This document shows, in pieces, positions 38,375-47,498 of a stretch of 64,000 nucleotides of DNA. This DNA comes from Leifsonia sp. C5G2. GTDB lineage: Bacteria > Actinomycetota > Actinomycetes > Actinomycetales > Microbacteriaceae. The notes beneath the pieces are model-generated. The model had not been told where the DNA came from. It was given only the letters and a program-made list of their open reading frames with translations, and did not search any database. Positions within the stretch are counted from its first letter, which is position 1, and the number at the start of each line of letters is the position of its first letter. The position numbers and the translations under genes were made by a program. The stretch spans positions 86,876-150,875 of the forward strand of contig NZ_JABFMV010000012.1 of assembly GCF_013359685.1 (NCBI RefSeq). The letters are read 5' to 3'.

Positions 38375-39753
38375 TGTTGCGCCTGAGCTGGACGCAACCG
38401 GAGGACCTGCTGCCGCACGCGTTCGTCGCGGCGGAGCTCGACGGGAGGGATGCGGCCGACCTGCGCGAGCGCTGGATCGCCGCGGGCGGCGCCCCGACCG
38501 CGCCGGTGAACGGTGCGACCCCGCAGCCGGCACCGGAGCAGCTGCGCCGGCTGGCGCGCGACCTGCTCGCCGAGCTGGACGGGCGTCCCGACCCGGCGGA
38601 GCTGGTCGCGGCGGAGCCGGACGACCTGGAGGCGATCCTGGCCGCCGCTCCCGCGGCCGCCGGGACGCAGACGGCGGGATCGGCGCCCATGGGGTCGGCC
38701 GGCACGGACGCCTACGCCGACCGCGTGCTCGGCGCGTGGCGCGGCCGCGCCGCCGGCTGCCTGCTCGGCAAGCCCGTCGAGAAGCTCCCGCTCGAGGGCA
38801 TCCGTGCCATCGCCCGCTCGACGGGCAACTGGCCGATCGCGTCCTACTTCACGGCCGTCGGCCTCGATCCGGAGATCGCCGCACGCTACCCCTGGAACCG
38901 GCGCAGCCGGCCGACCAGCCTGGTCGAGAACATCGACGGGATGCCGGAGGACGACGACCTCAACTTCCCGCTCATCGCGTTGCAGCTGCTGGAGTCCGCG
39001 GGCCGCGCGTTCACCACGGACGCCGTGGCGCAGGCCTGGCTCGACGCGCTGCCCGGCGGTCGCGTCTTCACCGCCGAGCGGATCACCTACCGCAACCTCC
39101 TCGACGGGTACGAGCCGGAGGTCGCGGGCCGGGTGCGGAACCCGTTCCGCGACTGGATCGGCGCGCAGATCCGCACGGACGTGTACGGCTGGGCGACGCC
39201 CGGCGACCCGGTCGCGGCCGCCCGGCTCGCGTGGGCGGACGCGCGGCTCAGCCACGGGAGGAACGGCGTCTACGGCGCCATGTTCGCGGCGGCGGCGTGC
39301 AGCGCGGCGGTGGCGGGAGCATCCCTCGACCGCGTGCTCGACGCCGGCCTCTCGGTGGTGCCCTCGGGCAGCCGGTATGCGGCCGCGGTGACGCGCGGCG
39401 CGGAGCTGGGCGCCTCCGACCTGGACGACGAGGCGGCGGTGGATGCGCTGCACGCCGAGTTCGGCCACCTGCACTGGGTGCACGTGCTCAACAATGCAGC
39501 ACTGCTCGCCTTCGCGCTGACCCGCGGCGGCGGCGCCTTCGAGCGCACGATCGCGCTGGCCGTCTCGGGCGGCTGGGACACCGACTCCGTCGGCGCGACG
39601 GCCGGCTCGATCGCCGGTGCGCTGACGGGCGCCACAGGACTGCCGGAGCGCTGGATCGCGCCGCTGCACGACCGCCTGGCCACCTCCGTCCCGGGCTTCT
39701 CGGACGTGCGGTTCTCCGAACTCGCCCGCCGCACGGAGGCGGTGGCCGCATGA
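38374..39753 (+). CDS. ADP-ribosylglycohydrolase family protein 2, with N-terminal extension
   Basis: 459 residues. The first about 115 residues are an unfamiliar, Ala/Pro-rich extension (LRLSWTQPEDLLPHAFVAAE). The DraG domain follows: YADRVLGAWRGRAAGCLLGK, PEDDDLNFPLIALQLLES in place of the usual TDDT context, and SGGWDTDSVGATAGSIAGAL with the canonical DTDS metal motif. Different active-site wording from gene 1 suggests the two act on different substrates or steps. Overlaps both neighbours by ATGA or TGATG. Confidence 0.88.
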   Translation: MLRLSWTQPEDLLPHAFVAAELDGRDAADLRERWIAAGGAPTAPVNGATPQPAPEQLRRLARDLLAELDGRPDPAELVAAEPDDLEAILAAAPAAAGTQTAGSAPMGSAGTDAYADRVLGAWRGRAAGCLLGKPVEKLPLEGIRAIARSTGNWPIASYFTAVGLDPEIAARYPWNRRSRPTSLVENIDGMPEDDDLNFPLIALQLLESAGRAFTTDAVAQAWLDALPGGRVFTAERITYRNLLDGYEPEVAGRVRNPFRDWIGAQIRTDVYGWATPGDPVAAARLAWADARLSHGRNGVYGAMFAAAACSAAVAGASLDRVLDAGLSVVPSGSRYAAAVTRGAELGASDLDDEAAVDALHAEFGHLHWVHVLNNAALLAFALTRGGGAFERTIALAVSGGWDTDSVGATAGSIAGALTGATGLPERWIAPLHDRLATSVPGFSDVRFSELARRTEAVAA

Positions 39754-40706
39754 CCACGGCTGTCGTCGGCAGCGCCAACCTCGACCTCGTGTACCGGGTC
39801 GAGCGCATCCCGTCGCCGGGGGAGACCGTGCTCGCCGTGTCGTCGGACGCCGTCCCGGGCGGCAAGGGCAACAACCAGGCCGTCGCGGCGGCCCGGGCCG
39901 GCGCCGAGGTGACCTTCGTCGTCGCCCTCGGGCGCGATGCCGCGGGGGACCGGCTGGCCGCCGAGGCGCGCGTCGCCGGCGTCCGCGTGCTCGACCGGCG
40001 GGTGGACGCCCCGACCGGGACCGCCCTCATCACGGTGGATGCCGCGGGCGAGAACAGCATCGTGGTCGACTCCGGAGCGAACGCACGGCTGAGCGGGCTG
40101 ACCGCCGGCGAACGGGACGCCGTGACGGCGGCCGACGTGCTGCTGCTGCAGCTCGAGACGCCGCTGGAGACGGTCGCGGAGGCGGCCGCTCTCGCCCGGG
40201 CGGCAGGCACCCTGGTCGTGCTCAACGCCGCACCGGTACGCCAGTTGCCCGACGAGCTGCTCGACAGCGTCGACCTCCTCGTGGTCAACGAGCACGAAGC
40301 CGGGCTGCTGGCGCCGGCGGCCGCGTCGCCGCAGGAGGCGGCCCAGGCCCTGGCCGGCGCTCGGCGCGCCGTCGTCCTGACCCTCGGCGGCGACGGCAGT
40401 CTCGTCGTCGTCCCCGGCGCCGAGCCCGCCGCCGTCCCCGCGCACCGCGTCGAGGTGGTCGACACCACCGGCGCGGGCGACACCTTCTGCGGCGCCCTCG
40501 CCGCCGAGCTCGACCGCTCCGGGTTCGTCGCGGGTCGCGCGAAGGGCACCGCGACACGCGACCTTCGCGGCGCCACGGCGCTCGGCGCCCTCGTGTCCGC
40601 CGCCCGGTTCGCGTCGGCCGCAGGCGCGCTGTCGGTGCAGCGCGCGGGGGCCGTCCCGTCCATCCCCACGCTCGAGGAGATCCGTGCTCTCATCGCCGAC
40701 CGCTGA
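39750..40706 (+). CDS. ribokinase-like PfkB-family sugar kinase
   Basis: 318 residues. Sugar-binding motif GGKGNNQAVAAARAGAEV (about 33-50) and C-terminal DTTGAGDTFCGALAAELD with the catalytic Asp. NAAPV and VNEHEAGLL are typical ribokinase segments, so it probably phosphorylates ribose or a related pentose to the 5-phosphate. Its placement after two DraG-type hydrolases suggests it captures the sugar they release. Its 3' end overlaps the next gene by 23 bp. Confidence 0.9.
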   Translation: MTTAVVGSANLDLVYRVERIPSPGETVLAVSSDAVPGGKGNNQAVAAARAGAEVTFVVALGRDAAGDRLAAEARVAGVRVLDRRVDAPTGTALITVDAAGENSIVVDSGANARLSGLTAGERDAVTAADVLLLQLETPLETVAEAAALARAAGTLVVLNAAPVRQLPDELLDSVDLLVVNEHEAGLLAPAAASPQEAAQALAGARRAVVLTLGGDGSLVVVPGAEPAAVPAHRVEVVDTTGAGDTFCGALAAELDRSGFVAGRAKGTATRDLRGATALGALVSAARFASAAGALSVQRAGAVPSIPTLEEIRALIADR

Positions 40707-42705
40707 CCCCGACGAGGCCAGCACCAACCGGTTCGACCCGCTCGTCCCGCGGCCGATCGACCTGCCGACCGCGCTGCCCGCGGACGGGCGCATCGCGCCC
40801 GAGACCGGCGACATCGCGAAGGTGTTCGCCGCGCCCGACGACCCCGCCGACTGGCCGGCCTGGCGGGCCGGTCTGGCCGCGTGGCGCGCCGAGGCCTGTG
40901 AGCGGATCGGGTACACGGGCGAGCTGTACGACCGGCCCGAGACCCGCTGGGCGCAGACCGCCTACGCCGTCGCCCAGGTGTGGCTGTGGGACGACCGGCT
41001 GTTCGACCACGACCGGCAGGAGTTCACCGTCGACGGCTTCCTCGACGCCGTCGCCGCCCAGGGCGGCCTCGACGGCGTCGTGCTGTGGCACGCGTATCCC
41101 GTCATCGGGATCGACGACCGCAACCAGTTCGACTACTACCGGGACGTGCCGGGGCTGCAGGCCGTGATCGACCGGTTGCACGAGCGCGGGCTCCGCGTCT
41201 TCGTCGACTACAACCCGTGGGACACCGGCACCCGCCGGTCCGCGCGTCCCGACGCCGAGGAGCTCGCCGCGCTGGTGGAGGAGTTCGGCGTCGACGGGGT
41301 GTTCCTGGACACGATGAAGGAGGGCGACTCGGCCCTGGTCGCGGCCCTGCTCGCAACCCGGCCGCCGCAGGTGCTCGAAGGCGAGTCGCGGGTCCCGAAC
41401 CAGCGCATCCAGGACCACCAGCTCAGCTGGGCGCAGTGGTTCGCCGACTCCGCGGCGCCGGGCGTCATGCGTGCCCACTGGTTCGAGCGCCGCCACATGA
41501 TGCACGGCGTGCGGAGGTGGAACCGCGACCACAGCGACGAGCTGCAGGCGGCGTGGATGAACGGCACCGGCATCCTGGTCTGGGATGCGGTGTTCGGCGT
41601 CTGGGTCGGCTGGAACCCGCGCGACGAGTCGACGCTGCGGCGCATGCTGCGGGCGCAGCGGGCGCTGAGCGACCTGCTCGTCGCGGGGGAGTGGGCTCCG
41701 CTGGAGGGGGCGACGGCCGAGGCGATCGCCGCCGGGGTGTACGTCTCGCGCTGGAGCCTCGACGGGACGACCCTGTGGACGATCGTGAACCGCGGCGACG
41801 CCGACTGGCGCGGCGACCCGTTGGCCGCGACCCTGCCGGCGGGCGCCCGGCGGCACGAGGTGACCGCCGGCGTCCGGGACGCGCGCGAGGTGACCGTGCC
41901 GGCTCGCGGCATCGCCGGGGTGCTGGAGCTGGCGCCCGGTACGGCCGAACCGGAACGGCTGGCGGCGCTGCTCGCCGAGGCCGCCGCCGACCCGGGGTCC
42001 GCGGATGCGGCCTTCCCGGCGCGCGAGGCGGTCCGGTTGCGCCCGACCGCTGCGCCGGCCGCCGTGATCCCGCCCGACGCCGTCCGCGTCGAGCCCGGCT
42101 CCCGTCGCCTCGAGGTCACCTACCGGCGGCGCGAGACCGGCTTCTACCAGGGCGCTCCGTACGTCGAGGAGTGGAAACCGCTGCCTCCGCGACTGCACGA
42201 CGACCGCGCCGAGACCGTGGAGGCGACCATCGCGCGGCCGGTCGCCGTGGGGGCACGCGAGGTGTCGATCGCCGAGTTCCGGGCGTTCCTGGACGCGACC
42301 GGCTACCGTCCGGCCGTGGGCCACCGCTTCCTGGTGGGGACGGAGGACGCATCGCCCGACGCTCCCGTGACCGGCGTCTCCCTCGCCGACGCGCGCGCCT
42401 ACGCCGCCTGGGCCGGCGCCCGCCTGCCGGACGAGTTCGAGTGGCAGCTGGCGGCGACGGCCGGGCTCGAGCGACGCGAGCCGGCCGTCTGGAACCTCAC
42501 CGAGAGCGAGCACGACGACGGCATCACGCGGTTCGTCATGCTCAAGGGCGGCTCCGCCCATCGCACCACCGGTTCCGACTGGTACGTCGACGGCGGCGTG
42601 CAGGCGCCCTCCTTCAGCCTCAAGTACCTGCTGCCGGGGCTCGGCGTCGAACGCTCCTCGCAGATCGGGTTCCGGCTGGCCTGGGATGCGGAGGAGAGCC
42701 GATGA
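40684..42705 (+). CDS. TIM-barrel glycosidase-like domain fused to FGE/SUMF1-type domain
   Basis: 673 residues, GTG start. The N-terminal about 330 residues look like a TIM barrel (LDGVVLWHAYPVIGIDDRNQ, LRVFVDYNPWDTG, VDGVFLDTMKEGDSA); a beta-sandwich-like region follows (about 335-440). The C-terminal about 130 residues have the FGE-sulfatase layout: FRAFLDATGYRPAVGHRF, SLADARAYAAWAGARLPDEFEW, VWNLTESEHDDG, SSQIGFRLAW. The paired cysteines used for copper by formylglycine-generating enzymes are absent, so it is unlikely to make formylglycine. Most likely a carbohydrate-active enzyme with an FGE-fold accessory part. Confidence 0.75.
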   Translation: MLSSPTADPDEASTNRFDPLVPRPIDLPTALPADGRIAPETGDIAKVFAAPDDPADWPAWRAGLAAWRAEACERIGYTGELYDRPETRWAQTAYAVAQVWLWDDRLFDHDRQEFTVDGFLDAVAAQGGLDGVVLWHAYPVIGIDDRNQFDYYRDVPGLQAVIDRLHERGLRVFVDYNPWDTGTRRSARPDAEELAALVEEFGVDGVFLDTMKEGDSALVAALLATRPPQVLEGESRVPNQRIQDHQLSWAQWFADSAAPGVMRAHWFERRHMMHGVRRWNRDHSDELQAAWMNGTGILVWDAVFGVWVGWNPRDESTLRRMLRAQRALSDLLVAGEWAPLEGATAEAIAAGVYVSRWSLDGTTLWTIVNRGDADWRGDPLAATLPAGARRHEVTAGVRDAREVTVPARGIAGVLELAPGTAEPERLAALLAEAAADPGSADAAFPAREAVRLRPTAAPAAVIPPDAVRVEPGSRRLEVTYRRRETGFYQGAPYVEEWKPLPPRLHDDRAETVEATIARPVAVGAREVSIAEFRAFLDATGYRPAVGHRFLVGTEDASPDAPVTGVSLADARAYAAWAGARLPDEFEWQLAATAGLERREPAVWNLTESEHDDGITRFVMLKGGSAHRTTGSDWYVDGGVQAPSFSLKYLLPGLGVERSSQIGFRLAWDAEESR

Positions 42706-43889
42706 CCGCCCCGCTCGACGGCGTCCGGGTGCTGGACGTGTCCACCCTCTTCGCCGGACCGCTCGCCGCGACCTTCCTCGGCGACTACGGCGCCTCCGTC
42801 ATCAAGGTCGAGCATCCGACGCGCCCCGACGCGGCCCGCGGGCACGGGCCGGCCAAGGACGGCGTCAATCTGTGGTGGAAGACGCTTGGCCGCAACAAGC
42901 GCACGGTCACCGTCGACCTCGGCAAGCCCGAGGGCGCCGAGCTGCTGCTCGCGCTGGCGGCCGAGGCGGACGTCCTGATCGAGAACTTCCGCCCCGGCAC
43001 GCTCGAGCGCTGGGGCCTCGCGCCCGAGCGGCTGCACGAGGCCAACCCCCGGCTGGTGATCGCGCGCGTGACCGCGTTCGGGCAGACCGGGCCGTACTCG
43101 TCGCGTCCCGGCTTCGGCAGCCTGGCGGAGGCGATGAGCGGGTTCGCCGCGCTCACCGGCGAGCCGGACGGGCCGCCCACCCTGCCGCCCTTCGGCCTCG
43201 CCGACGGGATCGCCGCGCTCAGCTGCGCGTACGCCGTCACGGTGGCGCTGCGGGCGGCGGAGCGGGACGGCCGCGGGCAGGTGATCGACCTGGCGATCAT
43301 CGAGCCCATCCTGATGCTGCTCGGGGGCCAGATCACCGCCTACGACCAGCTCGGCCTGGTGCAGCCGCGCACCGGCAACCGCTCGGTCAACAACGCGCCG
43401 CGCAACGTCTACCGCACGGCCGACGGCGACTGGGTGGCCGTGTCGACGAGCTCGCAGTCGATCGCCGAGCGGGTGATGCGCCTGGTCGGCCGAGAGGACG
43501 TGGTGGCGGAGCCCTGGTTCGCGACCGGCCACGCCCGCGCCGAGCACGCCGACGAGCTCGACGCGGCGGTCGGCGGCTGGATCGCCGCACGTCCGACCCC
43601 CGAGGTGATCGCCGCGTTCGAGGAGGCGCAGGCGGCGATCGCCCCGGTCTACGACGTGCGCGGCATCCTCGCCGACCCGCAGTACCGCGCCCTGGGGACC
43701 GTGCAGACGGTCCCCGACGACGAGCTCGGGCCGGTGAAGATGCAGAACGTGCTGTTCCGCCTGTCGGAGACCCCGGGCGCCATCCGCTGGGCGGGCCGCA
43801 GGCACGGTCAGGACACGGACGACGTGCTCGCCGAGATCGGCGTCACGCCCGAGCAACTGGCGGCGCTGCGGGAACGGGGGATCGTGTGA
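42702..43889 (+). CDS. CaiB/BaiF-family CoA transferase
   Basis: 395 residues of family III CoA-transferase type: VLDVSTLFAGPLAATFLGDY (about 9-28), LGRNKRTVTVDLGKPEG, IENFRPGTLERWGL, FGQTGPYSSRPGFGSLAEAM. Where most members carry the nucleophilic Asp (F-D-x-x-A-Q-A) this protein has F-G-S-L-A-E-A. Some sub-families related to citramalate/mesaconate CoA transferases share that Gly wording, so the catalytic residue may differ. It overlaps a CoA-ester lyase gene (ATGA-type), so the pair should activate and then cleave one acid. Confidence 0.88.
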   Translation: MTAPLDGVRVLDVSTLFAGPLAATFLGDYGASVIKVEHPTRPDAARGHGPAKDGVNLWWKTLGRNKRTVTVDLGKPEGAELLLALAAEADVLIENFRPGTLERWGLAPERLHEANPRLVIARVTAFGQTGPYSSRPGFGSLAEAMSGFAALTGEPDGPPTLPPFGLADGIAALSCAYAVTVALRAAERDGRGQVIDLAIIEPILMLLGGQITAYDQLGLVQPRTGNRSVNNAPRNVYRTADGDWVAVSTSSQSIAERVMRLVGREDVVAEPWFATGHARAEHADELDAAVGGWIAARPTPEVIAAFEEAQAAIAPVYDVRGILADPQYRALGTVQTVPDDELGPVKMQNVLFRLSETPGAIRWAGRRHGQDTDDVLAEIGVTPEQLAALRERGIV

Positions 43890-44674
43890 CCGCGACCACG
43901 GCCCTCTACGTGCCCGGCGACCGCCCCGACCGCTTCGACAAGGCCGTCGCCGCCGGGCCGGACATCGTCATCCTCGACCTGGAGGACGCGGTCGCGCCGG
44001 GCGCGAAGGAGGCGGCGCTCGACGCGGTCGCCTCGTGGCTCGCCGCGCGGGTCACGCCCGGTCCCGCCATCCAGGTGCGGGTCAACCGCGGTGCCGACCA
44101 CGAGCTCGCCGCCCTCACCGCGACGCGCGCGGACATCGGCCTGCGGCTGCCCAAGGTCGAGTCGGCCGCCGAACTCGACCGTGTCGCGGCGCTCGCGCCC
44201 GGCGTGCCGCTGACCGCCCTGGTGGAGTCGGCCCTCGGCGTCGAGCGCGCGTTCGAGCTGGCCTCGCATCCGGCCGTGGTGGCCCTCGGCGCGGGGGAGG
44301 CCGACCTGGCCGCCGAGCTCGGCACCCGCGACCCGGCCGTCGTCAACCACCTGCGGCTGCGGCTGCTGGTCGCGGCGCGCGCCGCCGGACTGCCCGCACC
44401 GATGCTCGCTGCCTACCCCGGCATCCGCGACCTCGACGGGCTGCGCGCCGACACCGAACGCGGACGCCGGCTCGGCTGGCACGGCCGGTCGGCCGTGCAC
44501 CCGGCGCAGTTGGCGGTCATCCGCGAGGTGTTCCTGCCGCGCGAGGACGAGGTCGCCTGGGCGCGGGCGGTGCTGGAGGCGCTCGCCGCCGCCGGCGGCG
44601 TCGCGACGCTGGCGGACGGGCAGATGGTGGACGCGGCCATGGCCGCCCGGGCACGAGCGATCCTGGACCGATGA
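43886..44674 (+). CDS. HpcH/HpaI (CitE-like) CoA-ester lyase
   Basis: 262 residues, TIM-barrel of the citrate-lyase beta/malyl-CoA-lyase family. LDLEDAVAPGAKEAAL holds the metal-binding Glu/Asp, followed by VRVNRGADHELAAL, LRLPKVESAAEL, ALVESALGVE, LGAGEADLAAELG and GRSAVHPAQLAVI. Cleaves or forms a beta-hydroxyacyl-CoA such as citramalyl-, malyl- or a methylated analogue. GTG start overlaps the CoA-transferase stop. Confidence 0.9.
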   Translation: MTATTALYVPGDRPDRFDKAVAAGPDIVILDLEDAVAPGAKEAALDAVASWLAARVTPGPAIQVRVNRGADHELAALTATRADIGLRLPKVESAAELDRVAALAPGVPLTALVESALGVERAFELASHPAVVALGAGEADLAAELGTRDPAVVNHLRLRLLVAARAAGLPAPMLAAYPGIRDLDGLRADTERGRRLGWHGRSAVHPAQLAVIREVFLPREDEVAWARAVLEALAAAGGVATLADGQMVDAAMAARARAILDR

Positions 44675-45498
44675 GCGGGGCGCCGCGCTGGGCCGCCCTG
44701 CCGAGCGCGGCCCTCGGGGAGGAGCTGCGGTTCCTGCTGCGGGTCCCCGCGGACCCGGGGCCGCATCCGCTCACGGTGCTGCTGCACGGCCGGGGAGACA
44801 CGGCGGAGAGCTGGGCGCCGGTCTTCGACGACCTCCCGCCGGGCGTCGTCGTCATCCCGGACGCGCCCTGGCTCGGCCGCGCCGGCTACTGGGTCGACTC
44901 CGCAGCCCCGGGAGGCCGGGCGATCGAGAGCGCGATCGTCGGCGACCTGCTCCCGGCGCTCGAGGACGGTCTCCCGCTGGATCGGGACCGGGCGGCGAGG
45001 ACGGTCGCGGGGTACTCGATGGGCGGGGCGGGGGCCGTGCGGCTCGGGCTCGCGCATCCCGCGCACTTCGGAACGGTCGCCGCGCTCAGCCCGGCCGTGT
45101 ACGACCCGGACCCGCCGGAGGGCTCGTCGGCACGGGACTCCGGCGCCTTCGGCACGGCCGCCGTCCGCTACGACCCTGAGGTCTACCAGCGGCGGGGGTA
45201 CCGGGCCTCGCTCGCGCGCCACCCGGCGGGTCTTCCGGTGCGGCTGCTCGTCGCGGTCGGGGACGCCGAGCCGCCGCACCCCGGCGCGACGGCCGGCGCC
45301 GCCGTGGCGGCCCAGGCGGCCGCGCTGGTCCACCACGCGTCACGGGTGCCCGGCATCCACGCGACGCTCCGCACGTTCCCCGGCGGTCACGGCTGGGAGA
45401 CGTGGCGCCCGGCATTCCGCTGGGCTCTGACGACGGACGAGGGGACGCCGCCCGCCGCGTGCACGGATGCGGGGCTCAGCGCAGCACGCGATAGCTGA
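44671..45498 (+). CDS. alpha/beta-hydrolase, phospholipase/carboxylesterase-like
   Basis: 275 residues. Serine nucleophile in GYSMGGAGAVRLGLAHP (near 112), oxyanion region VLLHGRGDTAESW, and a late His in FPGGHGWETWRPAF. Resembles esterases of the EstD/PNPLA-unrelated YpfH type that act on small esters. Last gene of the LacI-headed operon. Its 3' end overlaps the convergent reductase gene by 23 bp. Confidence 0.87.
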   Translation: MSGAPRWAALPSAALGEELRFLLRVPADPGPHPLTVLLHGRGDTAESWAPVFDDLPPGVVVIPDAPWLGRAGYWVDSAAPGGRAIESAIVGDLLPALEDGLPLDRDRAARTVAGYSMGGAGAVRLGLAHPAHFGTVAALSPAVYDPDPPEGSSARDSGAFGTAAVRYDPEVYQRRGYRASLARHPAGLPVRLLVAVGDAEPPHPGATAGAAVAAQAAALVHHASRVPGIHATLRTFPGGHGWETWRPAFRWALTTDEGTPPAACTDAGLSAARDS

Positions 45499-46087
45499 GG
45501 TGCGCCACCTCGGGCGTGACCCGCTGCCGGATCAGCTCCAGGTCGAGCGGAGGCACCCGGTCGAAGACGCGCTCGCCGCCGCCCAGCGTGAGCGGGACGA
45601 TGTGCAGGCGCAGCTCATCCACGATGCCCGCCCAGAGCGCCTGGTTGAGCGTCTCCGCCCCTCCCGCGATCGCCACGTCGGCGTCGCCCGCGTGCTCGCG
45701 CGCCTGGTCCACCGCCGAGTGGATGCCGTCGGTCACGAAGTGGAACGTCGTCCCGACGGTCTCCAGCGGCTCCCGGGCGTAGTGCGTGAGCACGAAGACC
45801 GGAGCATGGTACGGCGACTCGTCGCCCCACCAGCCGTGCCAGTCGCCGAACGGCTCGCCGGGCGCCGGCCACTCGTCGCGGACCGGGCCGAACATGTTCC
45901 GGCCCATGACGTAGGCGCCCGCCGAGGTGATCGCCTCGATCTCCTCGGTGTGCTCGTCGGCGTAGGCGAACATCCACGTGTGCAGGCGCTCGGTGTCGCC
46001 CTCGCCGAGCGGATGCTCCAGCGACTGGTTGGGTCCGGCGGCGAAGCCGTCGAGCGAGATCCCGATGTCGGCAGTGACGATTCCCAT
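45476..46087 (-). CDS. RibD C-terminal/dihydrofolate-reductase-like protein
   Basis: 203 residues with the DHFR-like fold: ADIGISLDGFAAGPNQSLEH (about 5-24), SAGAYVMGRNMFG, VAIAGGAETLNQALWAG and ELRLHIVPLTLGGGERVF. Proteins of this family reduce pyrimidinone or unrelated small molecules with NADPH; specific role unknown. ATG at 46087. Upstream 26 bp lies another small minus-strand gene. Confidence 0.88.
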   Translation of the reverse strand: MGIVTADIGISLDGFAAGPNQSLEHPLGEGDTERLHTWMFAYADEHTEEIEAITSAGAYVMGRNMFGPVRDEWPAPGEPFGDWHGWWGDESPYHAPVFVLTHYAREPLETVGTTFHFVTDGIHSAVDQAREHAGDADVAIAGGAETLNQALWAGIVDELRLHIVPLTLGGGERVFDRVPPLDLELIRQRVTPEVAHLSYRVLR

Positions 46088-46113
46088 GCCCGCAGGGTAG
46101 TCCCGCAGGGCGG

Positions 46114-46449
46114 TCAGGCGCGCTCGACCTTGTCGAGCATCCCCCAGACCGCCTCGCTGAGCTCCGGATGCTCCAGCGCGATGCGCCGAAGCACGCCGTA
46201 CTCGAACCGGGCGAAGACGTCGCGGCCGGCCGCGGGGTGGTGCGCCCTGGACTGCTCCTCGGCCAGGTCGAACGCATCGATGGCGACCGCGCGGAGGGAG
46301 ATGACGACCTGCTCGTCGACGCTCGGGAGGTCGGGGATGAACTGCCACGGATCCTCTCCGGCGCGGCAGCGGTGCTCGATGATCGCGGAGAGCTCGTCGC
46401 GCGCCTGCTGGCGGAGCAGCTCGATGCTGCGCGGCACATGCTCGGTCAT
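46114..46449 (-). CDS. 111-residue protein of unknown function
   Basis: Mostly helical and acidic, with no membrane segment and no motif that I recognise (MTEHVPRSIELLRQQARDEL at the start). The codon use and third-position GC match neighbours, and the frame has an ATG with GGAGGG about 6 nt upstream. Same direction as the RibD-like gene, 26 bp apart, so cotranscription is likely. Confidence 0.6.
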   Translation of the reverse strand: MTEHVPRSIELLRQQARDELSAIIEHRCRAGEDPWQFIPDLPSVDEQVVISLRAVAIDAFDLAEEQSRAHHPAAGRDVFARFEYGVLRRIALEHPELSEAVWGMLDKVERA

Positions 46450-46580
46450 CTCGCGCCCTCCTTCCCCGGGTCGTGGACGGGCTTCGCACCGTGCGCCGGG
46501 CTCCCTCGCCCGCGCGGTGGGTTCAGCCTAGGCGTTGGGACCGACAGCCGCGAATCCGGGTGTAACGGACGGTCTGCGCC

Positions 46581-47474
46581 TCACTCGGTGCGTGCGAGCA
46601 GGTACGCGTTGAGGTCGGCCGTGAGGGCCGCATCCACCGGGTACTCGCGCCCGTCGAGGTGCGTCACCGGGGCGGCCTGCCGGACGCTGGAGACCAGCCA
46701 GAGCGCGTCGGAGGCGACCACCTCGTCGAGGGTGAGCGGGGCGAACTCGGTGCGGAGGCCGCGCTCGGCGAAGAAGTCGAACACGGCCGCCTGGGTCGTG
46801 CCGGCGAGGATGCCCTGGTCGGTGTTCGGGGTGCGCACGACGCCGTCGGTGAGGGTGACGACGTTGGAGGTCGGCCCCTCCAGCGCGTAGCCGTCGCTGC
46901 TGACGAACAGCACGTCGTCGGCGCCGCGGCGCACCGCCTCGCGCTGCGCCGCCCGGTTGACCGCGTACGACAGCGTCTTGGCACCGGCGAGCAGCCACGG
47001 CGAGGTCTCGGCCACGTCGTGGCGCAGGCCGCGATCGAGCGTGACCACGCGGATGCCGAGCCGCGCCTGCGAGAAGTCCTCGCCGGCATCCACGAACAGC
47101 CAGCCGCTCGGGCGGCCCTCGCCCTCCACGCCGCGGGAGTAGATCAGCTTCGCGAACAGCTCGGCGTCGGCGCCGCCGTTGCGGGTCAGGTAGTCGGCGA
47201 CGCCCGCGCGCACCGCCTCCCGCCACACGTCGGTCGCCGGGGCGGGCAGGTCGAGCAGGGCGGCGGAGTGCGCCAGCCGGGCGAGGTGCGGCTCGAGCGC
47301 CTGCGGGTGCCCGCCGATCACGGCGATCGTCTCGAACACGCCGTCGCCGCGGGTGACCGACAGGTCGGTGATGCGCACCTGGGGCGCGTCGAAGTCGGCG
47401 ACGACGTAGCCGGGGTCGCCCGGCTCGGGGGTCCCGGTGGGCGAGGTGATGGTCAGCAGGGTGGCACGCGTCAT
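46581..47474 (-). CDS. pabC: class IV PLP aminotransferase, aminodeoxychorismate lyase-like
   Basis: 297 residues of the fold type IV family. ITDLSVTRGDGVFETIAV (about 34-51), the PLP-binding Lys in LAGAKTLSYAVNRAAQREA, and YALEGPTSNVV with its conserved Glu. The GDGVFET opening fits 4-amino-4-deoxychorismate lyase (folate p-aminobenzoate synthesis) but branched-chain or D-amino-acid aminotransferases remain possible. Start ATG at 47474 has GGAG upstream; a frame 15 bp longer exists. Confidence 0.85.
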   Translation of the reverse strand: MTRATLLTITSPTGTPEPGDPGYVVADFDAPQVRITDLSVTRGDGVFETIAVIGGHPQALEPHLARLAHSAALLDLPAPATDVWREAVRAGVADYLTRNGGADAELFAKLIYSRGVEGEGRPSGWLFVDAGEDFSQARLGIRVVTLDRGLRHDVAETSPWLLAGAKTLSYAVNRAAQREAVRRGADDVLFVSSDGYALEGPTSNVVTLTDGVVRTPNTDQGILAGTTQAAVFDFFAERGLRTEFAPLTLDEVVASDALWLVSSVRQAAPVTHLDGREYPVDAALTADLNAYLLARTE

Positions 47475-47498
47475 GCGACCATTCTCCACGCCGCCGGG

